Made by a program: the position numbers and the translations under genes. Positions 45,188 through 52,744 of a DNA stretch of 64,000 nt are shown piece by piece. Numbering within the stretch: position 1 is the stretch's first letter; each line of letters starts with the position of its first letter. The notes below the pieces were generated by a model. That model was not told the origin of the DNA. It did no database searches and worked only from the letters and a program-made list of their open reading frames with translations. This DNA comes from Rhodoplanes serenus (lineage in GTDB: Bacteria; Pseudomonadota; Alphaproteobacteria; Rhizobiales; Xanthobacteraceae): positions 1 through 64,000 of the forward strand of contig CAMDFO010000018.1 in assembly GCA_945897515.1 (NCBI GenBank), given 5' to 3'.

Positions 45188-46447
45188 CTACCGCGCCTCC
45201 GCCTGCCTCCGCTTCGGCGTCACCTGAATGATCCGGTTGCTGCTGCTCTGGTGGATCAGCAGGTTGCCCTCGCGGGTCCCGCGCATATGGCGGACGTGGC
45301 CGGCGTGAACGTTGCCCGACGGGATCGCCCAGCTCTGGAAGGATTCGGCCTTGGGATCGAAGCGCACCAGCGCGTCCGGCCGCTGGAACGACTCGTTGTA
45401 CCAGACGATGCCGTCCACGATCGCGATCGCGTAGGGGTGCGACTTCGGCCCGCTCGGCGATGGCCATTCCTTGACCTCGCCGGTCTTCGGGTCGAGCCGG
45501 CCGAGGCGGCCGAGGCTGGAGTTGACGTACCAGATCATCCCGTCCTCGGCGATGTCGAGGCGGCGCACCGTCGAGCCTTCCGGCAGCTTGTACTCGGTCA
45601 GCTCCAGGGTGTCCGGATTGACCTTGTACAGGCAGGGGCGGCCGTTGCACGACACCCAAGGGTTGCCTTCGGCGTCGATCTTCACGCCATAGGGCTGCGA
45701 CCGCGGCGCGGTCTTCACCAGCTTGATGTCGCCGGTCTTGGGATCGAGGCGGCCGATCATCTGGGAGTTCTGCGCGGAGAAGAACATAACGTTGTTCTTG
45801 TCGAACTTCATCGTGTGCGGATCTTTCGCCGCAGGGTCCGGCATCTTGTAGACGGTGGCCTTGCCGGTGGCCGGGTCGACCATGCCGACCGAGCCGTTCT
45901 TGTTGCCCGTGTACCAGGGCCGTCCGAGGTTATCGAGCTCGACGGTGTGGGGGTTCGAGTTTTCCGGGAGCAGGTATTCCTTCATCGCGCCGGTCTTGGG
46001 ATCGAGGTGGCCGATGAGGTTGCCGAACTGCCCGGACCACCAGATCGTGCCATCTTCCGCCTGCATCGGATCGCGCGAGCGCTGGCCGAGCGTCGGCATC
46101 GTCCATTCGGTGAATGTGATCTCGTTCGGGCCGGAGACGAGCTTGGGTGTGCGCCGCGTGTTGGGCGGGAAATTCGTCGCCAGATATTCCGTGAGCGTGG
46201 CGGCTTCGTTCGGCGCGCCCGACAGGTCGAGCATGGTGGCAATCAACTCTTTCCAGCCTTCGCGGGTGTAGCCCGAACTGCCGGTAATCAGGTTGGTGCG
46301 ATGGCACATCGTGCACATCCCATCCGCCAGCATCTTTCCTGCGCCTTCGGGCAGCGCGGGCTGTTGAGCCTGCCCCTGCGCCTGCGCGGCGAGCGGGAGC
46401 AGTGCGAACATTGCGGCGGCCAGCAAAGTCTTCGTCGATCGAGCCAT
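45188..46447 (-). CDS. Periplasmic cytochrome c / Vgb-like beta-propeller fusion
   Basis: 419 residues. Signal peptide 1-23 (AQA-Q). Residues 30-110 hold one c-type heme site, CTMCH (C45, C48, H49), followed by TGSSGYTREGWKELIATM as in small monoheme domains. Residues 130-419 form a seven-bladed propeller of the Vgb/streptogramin lyase type (repeats such as GRLDPKTGEVKEWPSPSG and DNLGRPWYTGN). This suggests an electron-transfer partner tied to a substrate-binding or lyase-like propeller. The ATG at 46445-46447 has GGAAGG upstream; an in-frame extension of 27 residues would precede the signal peptide. Confidence 0.8.
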   Translation of the reverse strand: MARSTKTLLAAAMFALLPLAAQAQGQAQQPALPEGAGKMLADGMCTMCHRTNLITGSSGYTREGWKELIATMLDLSGAPNEAATLTEYLATNFPPNTRRTPKLVSGPNEITFTEWTMPTLGQRSRDPMQAEDGTIWWSGQFGNLIGHLDPKTGAMKEYLLPENSNPHTVELDNLGRPWYTGNKNGSVGMVDPATGKATVYKMPDPAAKDPHTMKFDKNNVMFFSAQNSQMIGRLDPKTGDIKLVKTAPRSQPYGVKIDAEGNPWVSCNGRPCLYKVNPDTLELTEYKLPEGSTVRRLDIAEDGMIWYVNSSLGRLGRLDPKTGEVKEWPSPSGPKSHPYAIAIVDGIVWYNESFQRPDALVRFDPKAESFQSWAIPSGNVHAGHVRHMRGTREGNLLIHQSSSNRIIQVTPKRRQAEAR

Positions 46448-46890
46448 GACCCACCTTCCGGGAGTGTTTGTGAGTCTCAATTTACCAAATGGTTCGGTTC
46501 CGCGATACGTGGTTCGAGCGGTTGGCATAGGGGCAATGGTTGGGTAACGCCCGTCCAGAGCCGTCGCGGCCGTTCATGTGCGGCGCGGCTTGGACCGCCC
46601 GTAACCCGCGGCCGGTTTGCCCGAAAAGGGACGCGCCGTTTGACATTCGAGTCATGAGGAAAACACAGGATGTGCCTGATTTTAGGGCGCTTTTGTCGCA
46701 TTCCGTTAACCAGCGCCGGTTTGACGGCACACCCCGGTTTGTATAAACACCGCCGCGCAACCTCGATTTTCGGTCTGCCTTGCTACGCTCCCCGAGTTTG
46801 GGCCGCGCTCAAGACAACTCCCAAAACTCGGATGGATGCCCATCGTGCGATGCACGTGCGATCGGTTCAGCAAAGCGACAAGGAGGGCAC
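46448..46890. other. 443-base intergenic region before the cold-shock gene
   Basis: No reading frame here is protein-like. It carries the divergent promoter area for the Vgb-like gene and for the cold-shock gene. On the plus strand a sigma70-like promoter (46721-46747) leaves a leader of about 140 bases before the cold-shock ATG, the usual arrangement for temperature-responsive cspA-type leaders. I see no other feature. Confidence 0.5.
46721..46747 (+). promoter_or_regulatory. Possible sigma70-like promoter for the cold-shock gene
   Basis: TTGACG (46721-46726) and TATAAA (46742-46747) are separated by 15 bases, slightly short of the best spacing. Transcription would start near 46755, giving a leader of some 135 bases before the ATG at 46891. 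Confidence 0.35.
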
Positions 46891-47094
46891 ATGCCCGTAG
46901 GTACCGTTAAGTTCTTCAACGCCCAGAAGGGTTTTGGATTCATCCAGCCGGCCGACGGCTCCAAGGACGTGTTCGTGCACATCAGCGCCGTCGAGCGCGC
47001 TGGCATGGGCTCGCTCAACGAGGGCCAGAAGGTCAGCTACGAAGTCGTGACCGAGCGCGACAAGCAGGCCGCCGGCAATCTGCAGCCGGCGTAA
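46891..47094 (+). CDS. Cold-shock (CspA-like) protein
   Basis: 67 residues, one cold-shock domain. [20 protein letters not shown] contains RNP1 (KGFGFI) and [10 protein letters not shown] is RNP2. It binds single-stranded RNA and DNA as a chaperone. AGGAGGG is nine bases before the ATG; the long leader may mediate post-transcriptional control. A hairpin with a T-tail lies 28 bases after the stop. Confidence 0.95.
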   Translation: MPVGTVKFFNAQKGFGFIQPADGSKDVFVHISAVERAGMGSLNEGQKVSYEVVTERDKQAAGNLQPA

Positions 47095-47121
47095 GCTTCC
47101 AAGTTCATCGACCGAATTCGG

Positions 47122-47155
47122 CGCCCGGGGCTCACGCACCGGGCGTTTTCTTTTT
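47122..47155 (+). terminator. Terminator of the cold-shock gene
   Basis: CGCCCGG (47122-47128) pairs with CCGGGCG (47139-47145), and TTTTCTTTTT follows. The convergent DUF2905 gene ends at 47155, within the tail. Confidence 0.85.
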
Positions 47156-47373
47156 CAGTCACCGCGACTTCCGAACCAGATCGCGGCGCTGAGCAGGAAG
47201 CTGAGCGCGAGGCTGACCAGCACGCTGGTCATGATTGGCAGGTAGATCTTGAAGTTCTTACGCTCGACCACGATGTCGCCGGGCAGGCGGCCGAGCCCGA
47301 GCCGGGTCAGGAGCGGCCACAGCAGGCCGGTGACCAGCAGCACCAGCGCGAAGATGATCAGGAAGCGGGCCAT
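47155..47373 (-). CDS. DUF2905 small membrane protein
   Basis: 72 residues with two membrane helices (about 3-25 and 46-68) joined by the loop LPGDIVVERKNFKIYLPI, the DUF2905 signature. The family is widespread and of unknown function. The second of two nearby ATGs (47371-47373) is chosen because GGTGG precedes it; the first is four codons earlier (47385). Confidence 0.82.
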   Translation of the reverse strand: MARFLIIFALVLLVTGLLWPLLTRLGLGRLPGDIVVERKNFKIYLPIMTSVLVSLALSFLLSAAIWFGSRGD

Positions 47374-47505
47374 GGCTTCCACCATACCAGGATGACGGCG
47401 ATCACCGCCGCCACCGCGATATCCTTGCGGCGCGCGGCGCCTTCGAGAGATCGAAGGACACCGTTCGTGCTGCGCGTACCCTCCTCAGGGGCAGCGAACT
47501 CGCCG

Positions 47506-48186
47506 CTACTGCACGACCCGATACAGCCGCTCGTCGTAGAGCGCGCCGGTCATGGAGACGAGCTTGTTGCGGAAATCCTTGGTCTGTGGGGCGCTGACAT
47601 GAGCGTCATACGCCTTGCGGCTCTTCCAGCATTCCACCACGGTGAAGTGGTTGGGCCGGTTGGTCTGCTGCCAAGTAACGAACAGGATGTTGCCGTCGTG
47701 CTTGCGGCTGTCCTCGGAAAGCTGCTTGACCGCGGCCACGCCGTTGTCGCGCTGCGGTGGGATGACATCCACATGGGTCACCGCGCAGATGCCGGATCGG
47801 CCGGGCGTTGGCGCAGCCACCGAAAGCCCGTTGTGCTGCCGCGTATCGTTGGGCGCGACCAGCAGCGGTGCGAGCTTGTCGTTCATCTGCTTGGTGTGCG
47901 CGGCCGCGGCATGAGCTTCGAACGCCTTCTGGTCGCTCCAGGCGCCCAGCACGGTGAACCAGCCCCTGCGATGAATGCCCTGGGTCAGTTCGAACCGCAC
48001 GTTGCCGGCGTCCTTGCGGCCGGCATCGCGGTACGCTTTGAGCACTTCGGTGGCGTCCTTGGCGGCCGATTGGGCGGCTTCGATATAGGTCACCGTGAAG
48101 AACGTCGCATCCTTCGTCTGCGCCGAGGCAGCCGTTGCTCCAAGCGCAGTCATTGCCATTCCCAGCATAATAAGAACCGAACGCAT
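47506..48186 (-). CDS. Exported protein with two ABM (quinol monooxygenase-like) domains
   Basis: 226 residues. Signal peptide 1-22 (ASA-Q). Two dimeric alpha-beta-barrel halves follow, about 28-120 and 130-226; each has the family pattern (FELTQGIHRRGWFTVLGAWS; VTWQQTNRPNHFTVVECWKS, then AFEAH or AYDAH). Cytoplasmic ABM enzymes act on quinols and oxidants; here the fused pair works outside the cytoplasm. GGGGAGGA precedes the ATG. Confidence 0.78.
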   Translation of the reverse strand: MRSVLIMLGMAMTALGATAASAQTKDATFFTVTYIEAAQSAAKDATEVLKAYRDAGRKDAGNVRFELTQGIHRRGWFTVLGAWSDQKAFEAHAAAAHTKQMNDKLAPLLVAPNDTRQHNGLSVAAPTPGRSGICAVTHVDVIPPQRDNGVAAVKQLSEDSRKHDGNILFVTWQQTNRPNHFTVVECWKSRKAYDAHVSAPQTKDFRNKLVSMTGALYDERLYRVVQ

Positions 48187-48233
48187 GATGATCCTCCCCA
48201 GGTTGCCGTCATTTGTTGATCGCTTTGTCTTCG

Positions 48234-49208
48234 TCAGGCTGTTCGCACTACTACGTTGCCGAGCGTCTGGCCCGCTTCCACCGCCTCATGCGCCGCCACG
48301 ATGTCTTCGAGCGGCAGCGTGAGCGCCACGTTGTTGATCAGCGTCTTGTTCTCAAGCATGCGAGTGATGGCGCCGACGGCTGCGTCGCGCTCGGCTTGCG
48401 TCAATTCGTAGACGAAGACGAACTTTATCGCGATGGCATTGGTCAACATGAACTGCGCCGGAATTTCGGCGATCTGACTGCCGGTGCCGTAAACCACGAT
48501 GGTGCCGCGCGGGTGCAGGATGCTGGGCGCGAGCTTGGCGTTGGCGGCAAGATCCATCTCGATCACCGCATCGACGCCGGCCTTGCCGGTGATCGCCATG
48601 ACGCGGTCGCCGACATTCTCGCGTTTGTAATCGATGACATGGTCGGCGCCGGCCTCGCGGGCGAGCTTGGCCTTGGCGTCGGAACTGACGGTGGTCAGGA
48701 CCGTCGCCCCGCGCGCCTTGGCGAACTGGATGGCGTAATGCCCGACCCCGCCCGCGCCGCCGGACACCAGCACCGTCTTGGCAGGACCCGCGACCTCGAC
48801 GGCATGGTAGGCGGTCATCGCCGGAATCCCGAGACATGCACCGGCCTCATAGCTCACGTGATCGGGGAGTTTCACGGCCAGCGCAGCCGGCAGCACGATG
48901 TGGTCGGCGCAGGTGCCGAACGCACGTTTCCACTGCCCGTTCCAGGTCCACACCCGCTCGCCGATCCGTGAGGCCGGCACGCCTATGCCGACGGCATCGA
49001 TGTCGCCCGCGCCATCGCTGTGCGGAACGACGCGAGGGAACGCGATCTTGCGGGTGCGGCCTTCGCGCGATTTGACGTCGGACGGATTGACGCCGGAGGT
49101 CTTGAGCTTGACACGGACCTCTCCAGGACCGGGCTGTGGCGTCTCAATCTCGCCAAGGCTCAGCACCTCGCGGGCGGAACCGTTTCTCTCATAATAGGCT
49201 GCGCGCAT
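48234..49208 (-). CDS. NAD(P)H:quinone reductase / zinc-free MDR-family dehydrogenase
   Basis: 324 residues. The N-terminal GroES-like domain (1-120) lacks the zinc-binding cysteines; the Rossmann part starts with VSGGAGGVGHYAIQFAKARG (about 148-167), the AxxGxxG motif of quinone oxidoreductases. It likely reduces quinones or enones with NADPH. Its ATG is at 49206-49208. The divergent SDR gene starts 120 bases away; no strong operator is evident. Confidence 0.87.
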   Translation of the reverse strand: MRAAYYERNGSAREVLSLGEIETPQPGPGEVRVKLKTSGVNPSDVKSREGRTRKIAFPRVVPHSDGAGDIDAVGIGVPASRIGERVWTWNGQWKRAFGTCADHIVLPAALAVKLPDHVSYEAGACLGIPAMTAYHAVEVAGPAKTVLVSGGAGGVGHYAIQFAKARGATVLTTVSSDAKAKLAREAGADHVIDYKRENVGDRVMAITGKAGVDAVIEMDLAANAKLAPSILHPRGTIVVYGTGSQIAEIPAQFMLTNAIAIKFVFVYELTQAERDAAVGAITRMLENKTLINNVALTLPLEDIVAAHEAVEAGQTLGNVVVRTA

Positions 49209-49327
49209 GTCTGGACTGTCGTGCCTCCCGCCGGCGGCTCCCTGTGGGCTCGCCTTGAGCTATTGTGTGCCTAGCACAGGGGTGGCCGCAACGTGCTTGT
49301 GAGCGGTCTTTCGCCATAGGAGGACGC

Positions 49328-50029
49328 ATGCCTGCCGTCAAATTCAACACCGCGCTCATCGTCGGGGCGGGTTCGGGCCTGAGCGCGGCGCTCGCTCGCG
49401 TGCTGGCGACCGAGGGCATCAAGGTCGCGCTCGCCGCACGCACCACCGGCGATCTCGACCCGCTGATCAAGGAGATCGGTGCGCAGGCCTTCACCTGCGA
49501 TGCGAGCAAGCCTGCCGAGGTTGCCCGGCTGTTCGCCGATCTCGACCGGACGTTCGGCGCCCCCGAGATCGTGATCTACAACGCGAGCTATCGCACGCGC
49601 GGGCCGTTTGCCGAGCTCGATCCGGCGGAGGTCGAGAAGACGCTGATGATCGGCGCGTATGGCGGATTTCTGGTGGGCCGCGAGGCGGCGCGTCGGATGC
49701 TGCCCAAGCGCCACGGTGCGATCCTGTTCACCGGAGCGTCCGCCAGCGTGAAGGGCTATGCCGAATCCGCGCCGTTCGCGATGGCCAAGTTCGCGCTGCG
49801 CGGCCTGGCGCAAAGCATGGCGCGCGAACTCCACCCGCAAGGCATTCACGTCGCCCATGTGGTGATCGATGGCGGGATCAAGAGCGAGCGCCGGCCGGAA
49901 CCGGCGGGAAAGACCGCGAGCCTGCTCAATCCGACGTCGATCGCAGCAACCTATCTTCATCTCATTCATCAACCGCATAGCGCATGGTCGTCAGAGGTGG
50001 AACTGCGGCCATGGACGGAAAAATTCTGA
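49328..50029 (+). CDS. SDR-family oxidoreductase with Tyr-to-Phe change in the active site
   Basis: 233 residues. The fold is SDR-like, with GAGSGLS (13-19, the last Gly of GxxxGxG changed to Ser) and active-site serine near S137/S140, but the YxxxK pair reads FAMAK: F150 and K154. Similar Phe-bearing SDRs exist in Bradyrhizobium-like genomes. Classical Tyr-dependent chemistry is unlikely, so it may act as a regulator or a noncanonical enzyme. AGGAGG precedes the ATG. Confidence 0.8.
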   Translation: MPAVKFNTALIVGAGSGLSAALARVLATEGIKVALAARTTGDLDPLIKEIGAQAFTCDASKPAEVARLFADLDRTFGAPEIVIYNASYRTRGPFAELDPAEVEKTLMIGAYGGFLVGREAARRMLPKRHGAILFTGASASVKGYAESAPFAMAKFALRGLAQSMARELHPQGIHVAHVVIDGGIKSERRPEPAGKTASLLNPTSIAATYLHLIHQPHSAWSSEVELRPWTEKF

Positions 50030-50140
50030 GAATTGGTCCCGCACCTTTCATTTATTTCAGCCGCGTTCGCGCGCTGATTCGGTTCGATCGTGGTTTCCCA
50101 TCGCGAGACTGCGTTCCTAAACCTCTCTAATTTTGCGTCA

Positions 50141-50165
50141 GGAACCAACATTCTGCTCCAGCGTT
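50141..50165 (+). promoter_or_regulatory. EcfG-type (general stress) promoter for the glycine-zipper gene
   Basis: GGAAC (50141-50145), 16 bases, CGTT (50162-50165): an exact consensus match. The next gene's ATG lies 67 bases downstream on the same strand. Confidence 0.7.
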
Positions 50166-50231
50166 GCCTCATGGGATAGCGAAGCGCGAGTACTGATCCG
50201 CGAGATCAAACCTAGGCAAGGAGAGAGCATC

Positions 50232-50537
50232 ATGAAGCAGACCCTTATGGCGGCCGCGCTTGCGGCCATGGTTATCGTTCCGAATATCGCCAGCGCCGAT
50301 CCGAATGCGGCGGGCGGTGCGGCGGCCGGCGCGGCGATTGGCGCAGGCACTGGCTTCATCGTCGGCGGCCCGGTTGGCGCGGCGATCGGCGCGGGCGTCG
50401 GCGGTACGGTCGGCGCGGGTACCTCGCCCACGACCAGGGAAGTCATCGTTGAGACCCCGGCGCGCGCGCCGGTGAGCGAGCGTAGCTGCGTTCGCGACTC
50501 GATGGGCAATGTGGTGTGCCAGGAGATCCGGCGCTAA
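50232..50537 (+). CDS. Exported glycine-zipper protein, EcfG-controlled
   Basis: 101 residues: signal peptide 1-22 (ASA-D), then a glycine-zipper (about 25-65: repeated AAGAAIGAGTGFIVGGP and AIGAGVGGTVGAG), which can insert into membranes, and a C-terminal basic part with cysteines (RSCVRDSMGNVVCQE). Related proteins are envelope-associated and stress-induced. The leader contains AAGGAGAGAG. A UUCG-capped terminator follows the stop by 29 bases. Confidence 0.78.
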   Translation: MKQTLMAAALAAMVIVPNIASADPNAAGGAAAGAAIGAGTGFIVGGPVGAAIGAGVGGTVGAGTSPTTREVIVETPARAPVSERSCVRDSMGNVVCQEIRR

Positions 50538-50566
50538 CGCGACGGCTCAGTGTGGCACCAAGAGAG

Positions 50567-50593
50567 GCCCCGCTTCGGCGGGGCTTCTTTTTT
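50567..50593 (+). terminator. UUCG-loop terminator of the glycine-zipper gene
   Basis: GCCCCGC (50567-50573) pairs with GCGGGGC (50578-50584) over TTCG, followed by TTCTTTTTT. A standard intrinsic terminator. Confidence 0.9.
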
Positions 50594-50642
50594 GTGCAGC
50601 GTTCGGATGTAATGCCTCCTAACGAAAAGCGGGGAGGCGACC

Positions 50643-51446
50643 ATGAAGCTCGCGACAATTTTGGCGGCCGTTGTCTGCACTGCACTCATCGCCTCAAACG
50701 CGCTTGGCTCCGACGAGGCTGCCCGCAAAGAGCTTGCCCCGACGGGCAACATGCGCGTGGGTATCGCGGTCGCGCCGACGCCCGGCGCGGGCAATGTCGC
50801 CCTGGTGAACGGCGAAGCCAAAGGGATCGGCGCCGACCTGGCGAGAGAACTGGCGAAGAAACTCGGCGTGGCCGTGGCATGGGTGCCTTATCCCAATTCC
50901 GGAGCGCTGACCGACGCGGTGACGACTGGAGCGTGGGACGTGGCCTTCCTGCCGGTCGATGCGCAACGCAAGCAGAAGGTCGATTTTGGCGCGGCTCATC
51001 TCGTGCTGGAGAGTACATTCCTGGTCGCGCCGGGCTCTGCGGCTCAAACGCTTGCCGATGTCGACAAGCCGGGTTTTCGGATCATGGGAGTGGAGAACAC
51101 GGCGACCGCGCGCGCGGCTGCCGCCTCGCTGAAGACTGCCACGATGAACCACCTCAAAGGACCGGATCAGCTTCTCGAAATGCTGCAGACTGGAAAGATC
51201 GACGCAATCGCGCTGTCGCGCGAGTCCCTCACCCAGATGGCGGCGAAGCTGCCGGGATCGCGCGTGCTGCCCGGGGCGTATTTAAGCTCGTTCGTGGCGG
51301 TTGCCGTGCCGAAGAACAAGCCGGCCGCGCTGGCTTATGCCACCGCCGCGGTCGAGGAGATGAAGTCTTCGGGCATGGTGCGCCGCTCGCTCGATAGCCT
51401 GGGCATGCAGAGCTCGACGGTTGCGCCGGCCGGCGTCAAACCCTGA
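50643..51446 (+). CDS. ABC transporter substrate-binding protein, family 3
   Basis: 267 residues. Signal peptide 1-22 (LGS or ALG cleavage). The periplasmic binding fold has TGNMRVGIAVAPTPG, GIGADLARELAKKLG, AWDVAFLPVDAQRKQKVDFG and KIDAIALSRESL, the typical order of family-3 proteins for polar amino acids and opines. No permease or ATPase gene is adjacent, so its transporter partner is elsewhere. GGGAGG lies upstream of the ATG. Confidence 0.85.
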   Translation: MKLATILAAVVCTALIASNALGSDEAARKELAPTGNMRVGIAVAPTPGAGNVALVNGEAKGIGADLARELAKKLGVAVAWVPYPNSGALTDAVTTGAWDVAFLPVDAQRKQKVDFGAAHLVLESTFLVAPGSAAQTLADVDKPGFRIMGVENTATARAAAASLKTATMNHLKGPDQLLEMLQTGKIDAIALSRESLTQMAAKLPGSRVLPGAYLSSFVAVAVPKNKPAALAYATAAVEEMKSSGMVRRSLDSLGMQSSTVAPAGVKP

Positions 51447-51548
51447 AAAGCCGGACGAGCAGAGCCTCTGGCGTCCAAAACCCGAGGCTCAGTCCTATCT
51501 GTCCGTTCGATAAGCCTGCCGGCCACCCGGCGGCATTGACGGCGGCGA

Positions 51549-51725
51549 CTACGCTGCCTGCGCCAACTGGGCTTCGCGCACCTCCCACTCGTGTTGCTCG
51601 CCGCACGCCGGGCAACGGGCGTTCACCCGTTTGCTTCGGATTCGCAACAGCGTATCGAGTTCGCTCTCAATCCCGACATCGATATCCCGTCCGGTGTTCG
51701 GGCAGACGAAATACAATCTCTCCAT
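51549..51725 (-). CDS. Small zinc-ribbon-like protein
   Basis: 58 residues. FVCPNTGRDIDVGI near the start and RCPACGEQHEWEV near the end provide three cysteines and a histidine, a plausible zinc knuckle. Short proteins of this kind are common in Hyphomicrobiales and of unknown function, possibly binding RNA or protein. GGGAGG precedes the ATG at 51723-51725; the frame upstream of it is not protein-like. Confidence 0.65.
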   Translation of the reverse strand: MERLYFVCPNTGRDIDVGIESELDTLLRIRSKRVNARCPACGEQHEWEVREAQLAQAA

Positions 51726-51968
51726 GATGACCTCCCGTTGGTGGAGGAGACTTGACCGCAACGTAGGTGTTCGCGGCGGCGCAAATGGGCCCGCGGGGAG
51801 AAAAATCAATCACAACCGGGTGAGGCCGCAAACGTCCGCCAACGGCCTGGATTTCAGACGCTATTTCAATAGTTTAGCGGAAATTTATATTGCTAATTTT
51901 TCACACTGCGACCCGGAATAGCTGCTATACTTGGTGAACGAACATTCATTGGAGCGGTGGGGGCTGTC

Positions 51969-52229
51969 ATGCGGAGTGATGGTGTTCGTCAAAGTGTGCA
52001 GCGTGTTGCTGGTAACGGGAGACGTGCGTTGTTGAAATCTCATAAGTTTTCGATCGGCCAGAACGTGCGTTACACGTCGGGTCCGTTCGGCCGCTTCGGG
52101 GCGAGCGGAGCGTTCAAGGTGGTGAAGCTGTTGCCGCTGGAAGGCGACGAGCATCAGTACCGGATCAAGAGCACCGGTGAGGCGTTCGAGCGGGTTGCCA
52201 AGGAAAGCCAACTCGACCGCGATCGCTAA
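51969..52229 (+). CDS. Small conserved protein, unknown function
   Basis: 86 residues. The C-terminal 60 (SHKFSIGQNVRYTSGPFGRF, VVKLLPLEGDEHQYRIKSTG, FERVAKESQLDR) have the pattern of a small beta-barrel such as those found in short Hyphomicrobiales proteins; the N-terminus is basic. The ATG at 51969 is used; a GTG four codons earlier and a TTG near the SHKF segment are alternatives. A TATACT box lies at 51926. A strong terminator follows. Confidence 0.6.
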   Translation: MRSDGVRQSVQRVAGNGRRALLKSHKFSIGQNVRYTSGPFGRFGASGAFKVVKLLPLEGDEHQYRIKSTGEAFERVAKESQLDRDR

Positions 52230-52251
52230 GCACCATGACGATTTCAATGGT

Positions 52252-52281
52252 GACGGGCCCCGACTGGGGCCCGTCGCATTT
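52252..52281 (+). terminator. Intrinsic terminator
   Basis: GACGGGCCCC (52252-52261) pairs with GGGGCCCGTC (52266-52275) over GACT, followed by GCATTTTC. Ten base pairs; ends the plus-strand gene at 52229. Confidence 0.85.
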
Positions 52282-52302
52282 TCGGGACAAGAAATCCGGC
52301 GA

Positions 52303-52527
52303 TCAGCTCGAAATCTTGTGCGAAAGCGTTGTCCAGGTTTCGCTGGCACGTTGACGCACGGAACGCCAGTTGTCGTCGACCACATCCCAATTGACCATGT
52401 TGCGCTGGGTCAGCGGGCCGGTGCCGCTGCCGGTGGTCGCGGACGGACCGGTAGCCCAGGTATCGTGCACGAATGCGGCCGTGATCGTCAGCAAGGCCCC
52501 AAGTATCATTCCAAACAAAACGCGCAT
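52303..52527 (-). CDS. Small membrane/secreted protein, EcfG-controlled
   Basis: 74 residues: N-terminal hydrophobic helix (RVLFGMILGALLTITAAFV) that could be a signal or anchor, then a polar part with several tryptophans (NWDVVDDNWRSVRQRASETW). No family recognised. GGGAGAAG precedes the ATG. An exact EcfG promoter ends 37 bases upstream, so it is likely a general-stress gene. Confidence 0.65.
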   Translation of the reverse strand: MRVLFGMILGALLTITAAFVHDTWATGPSATTGSGTGPLTQRNMVNWDVVDDNWRSVRQRASETWTTLSHKISS

Positions 52528-52563
52528 GAGCTTCTCCCGTCCCGGTCAATATCTGGTGTTAGA

Positions 52564-52589
52564 AACGTTTCCGGGCGGCCTTCGGTTCC
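52564..52589 (-). promoter_or_regulatory. EcfG-type (general stress) promoter for the 74-residue protein
   Basis: Minus strand: GGAAC (52585-52589), 17 bases, CGTT (52564-52567), an exact consensus match. It ends 37 bases before the ATG of the gene at 52303-52527. Confidence 0.7.
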
Positions 52590-52744
52590 CGCGCCGGGAA
52601 CGAGACTGCATGCGGCGCGTATGGTCGCAGGGGGTTAGGACCGGGGTGGCCCCGTGCTACAAGCCGGCCGCAGAGGAATAAGAGGCGGCAGGCAAACGTT
52701 CGTCTCACGATGATTGTTCAAAAGAACTTAAGGGAGGTTGCAGC

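Noticed and set aside
45188-46447. Virginiamycin B resistance gene
   Set aside because: The propeller is Vgb-like, but the signal peptide and heme domain argue for a periplasmic redox role rather than antibiotic inactivation.
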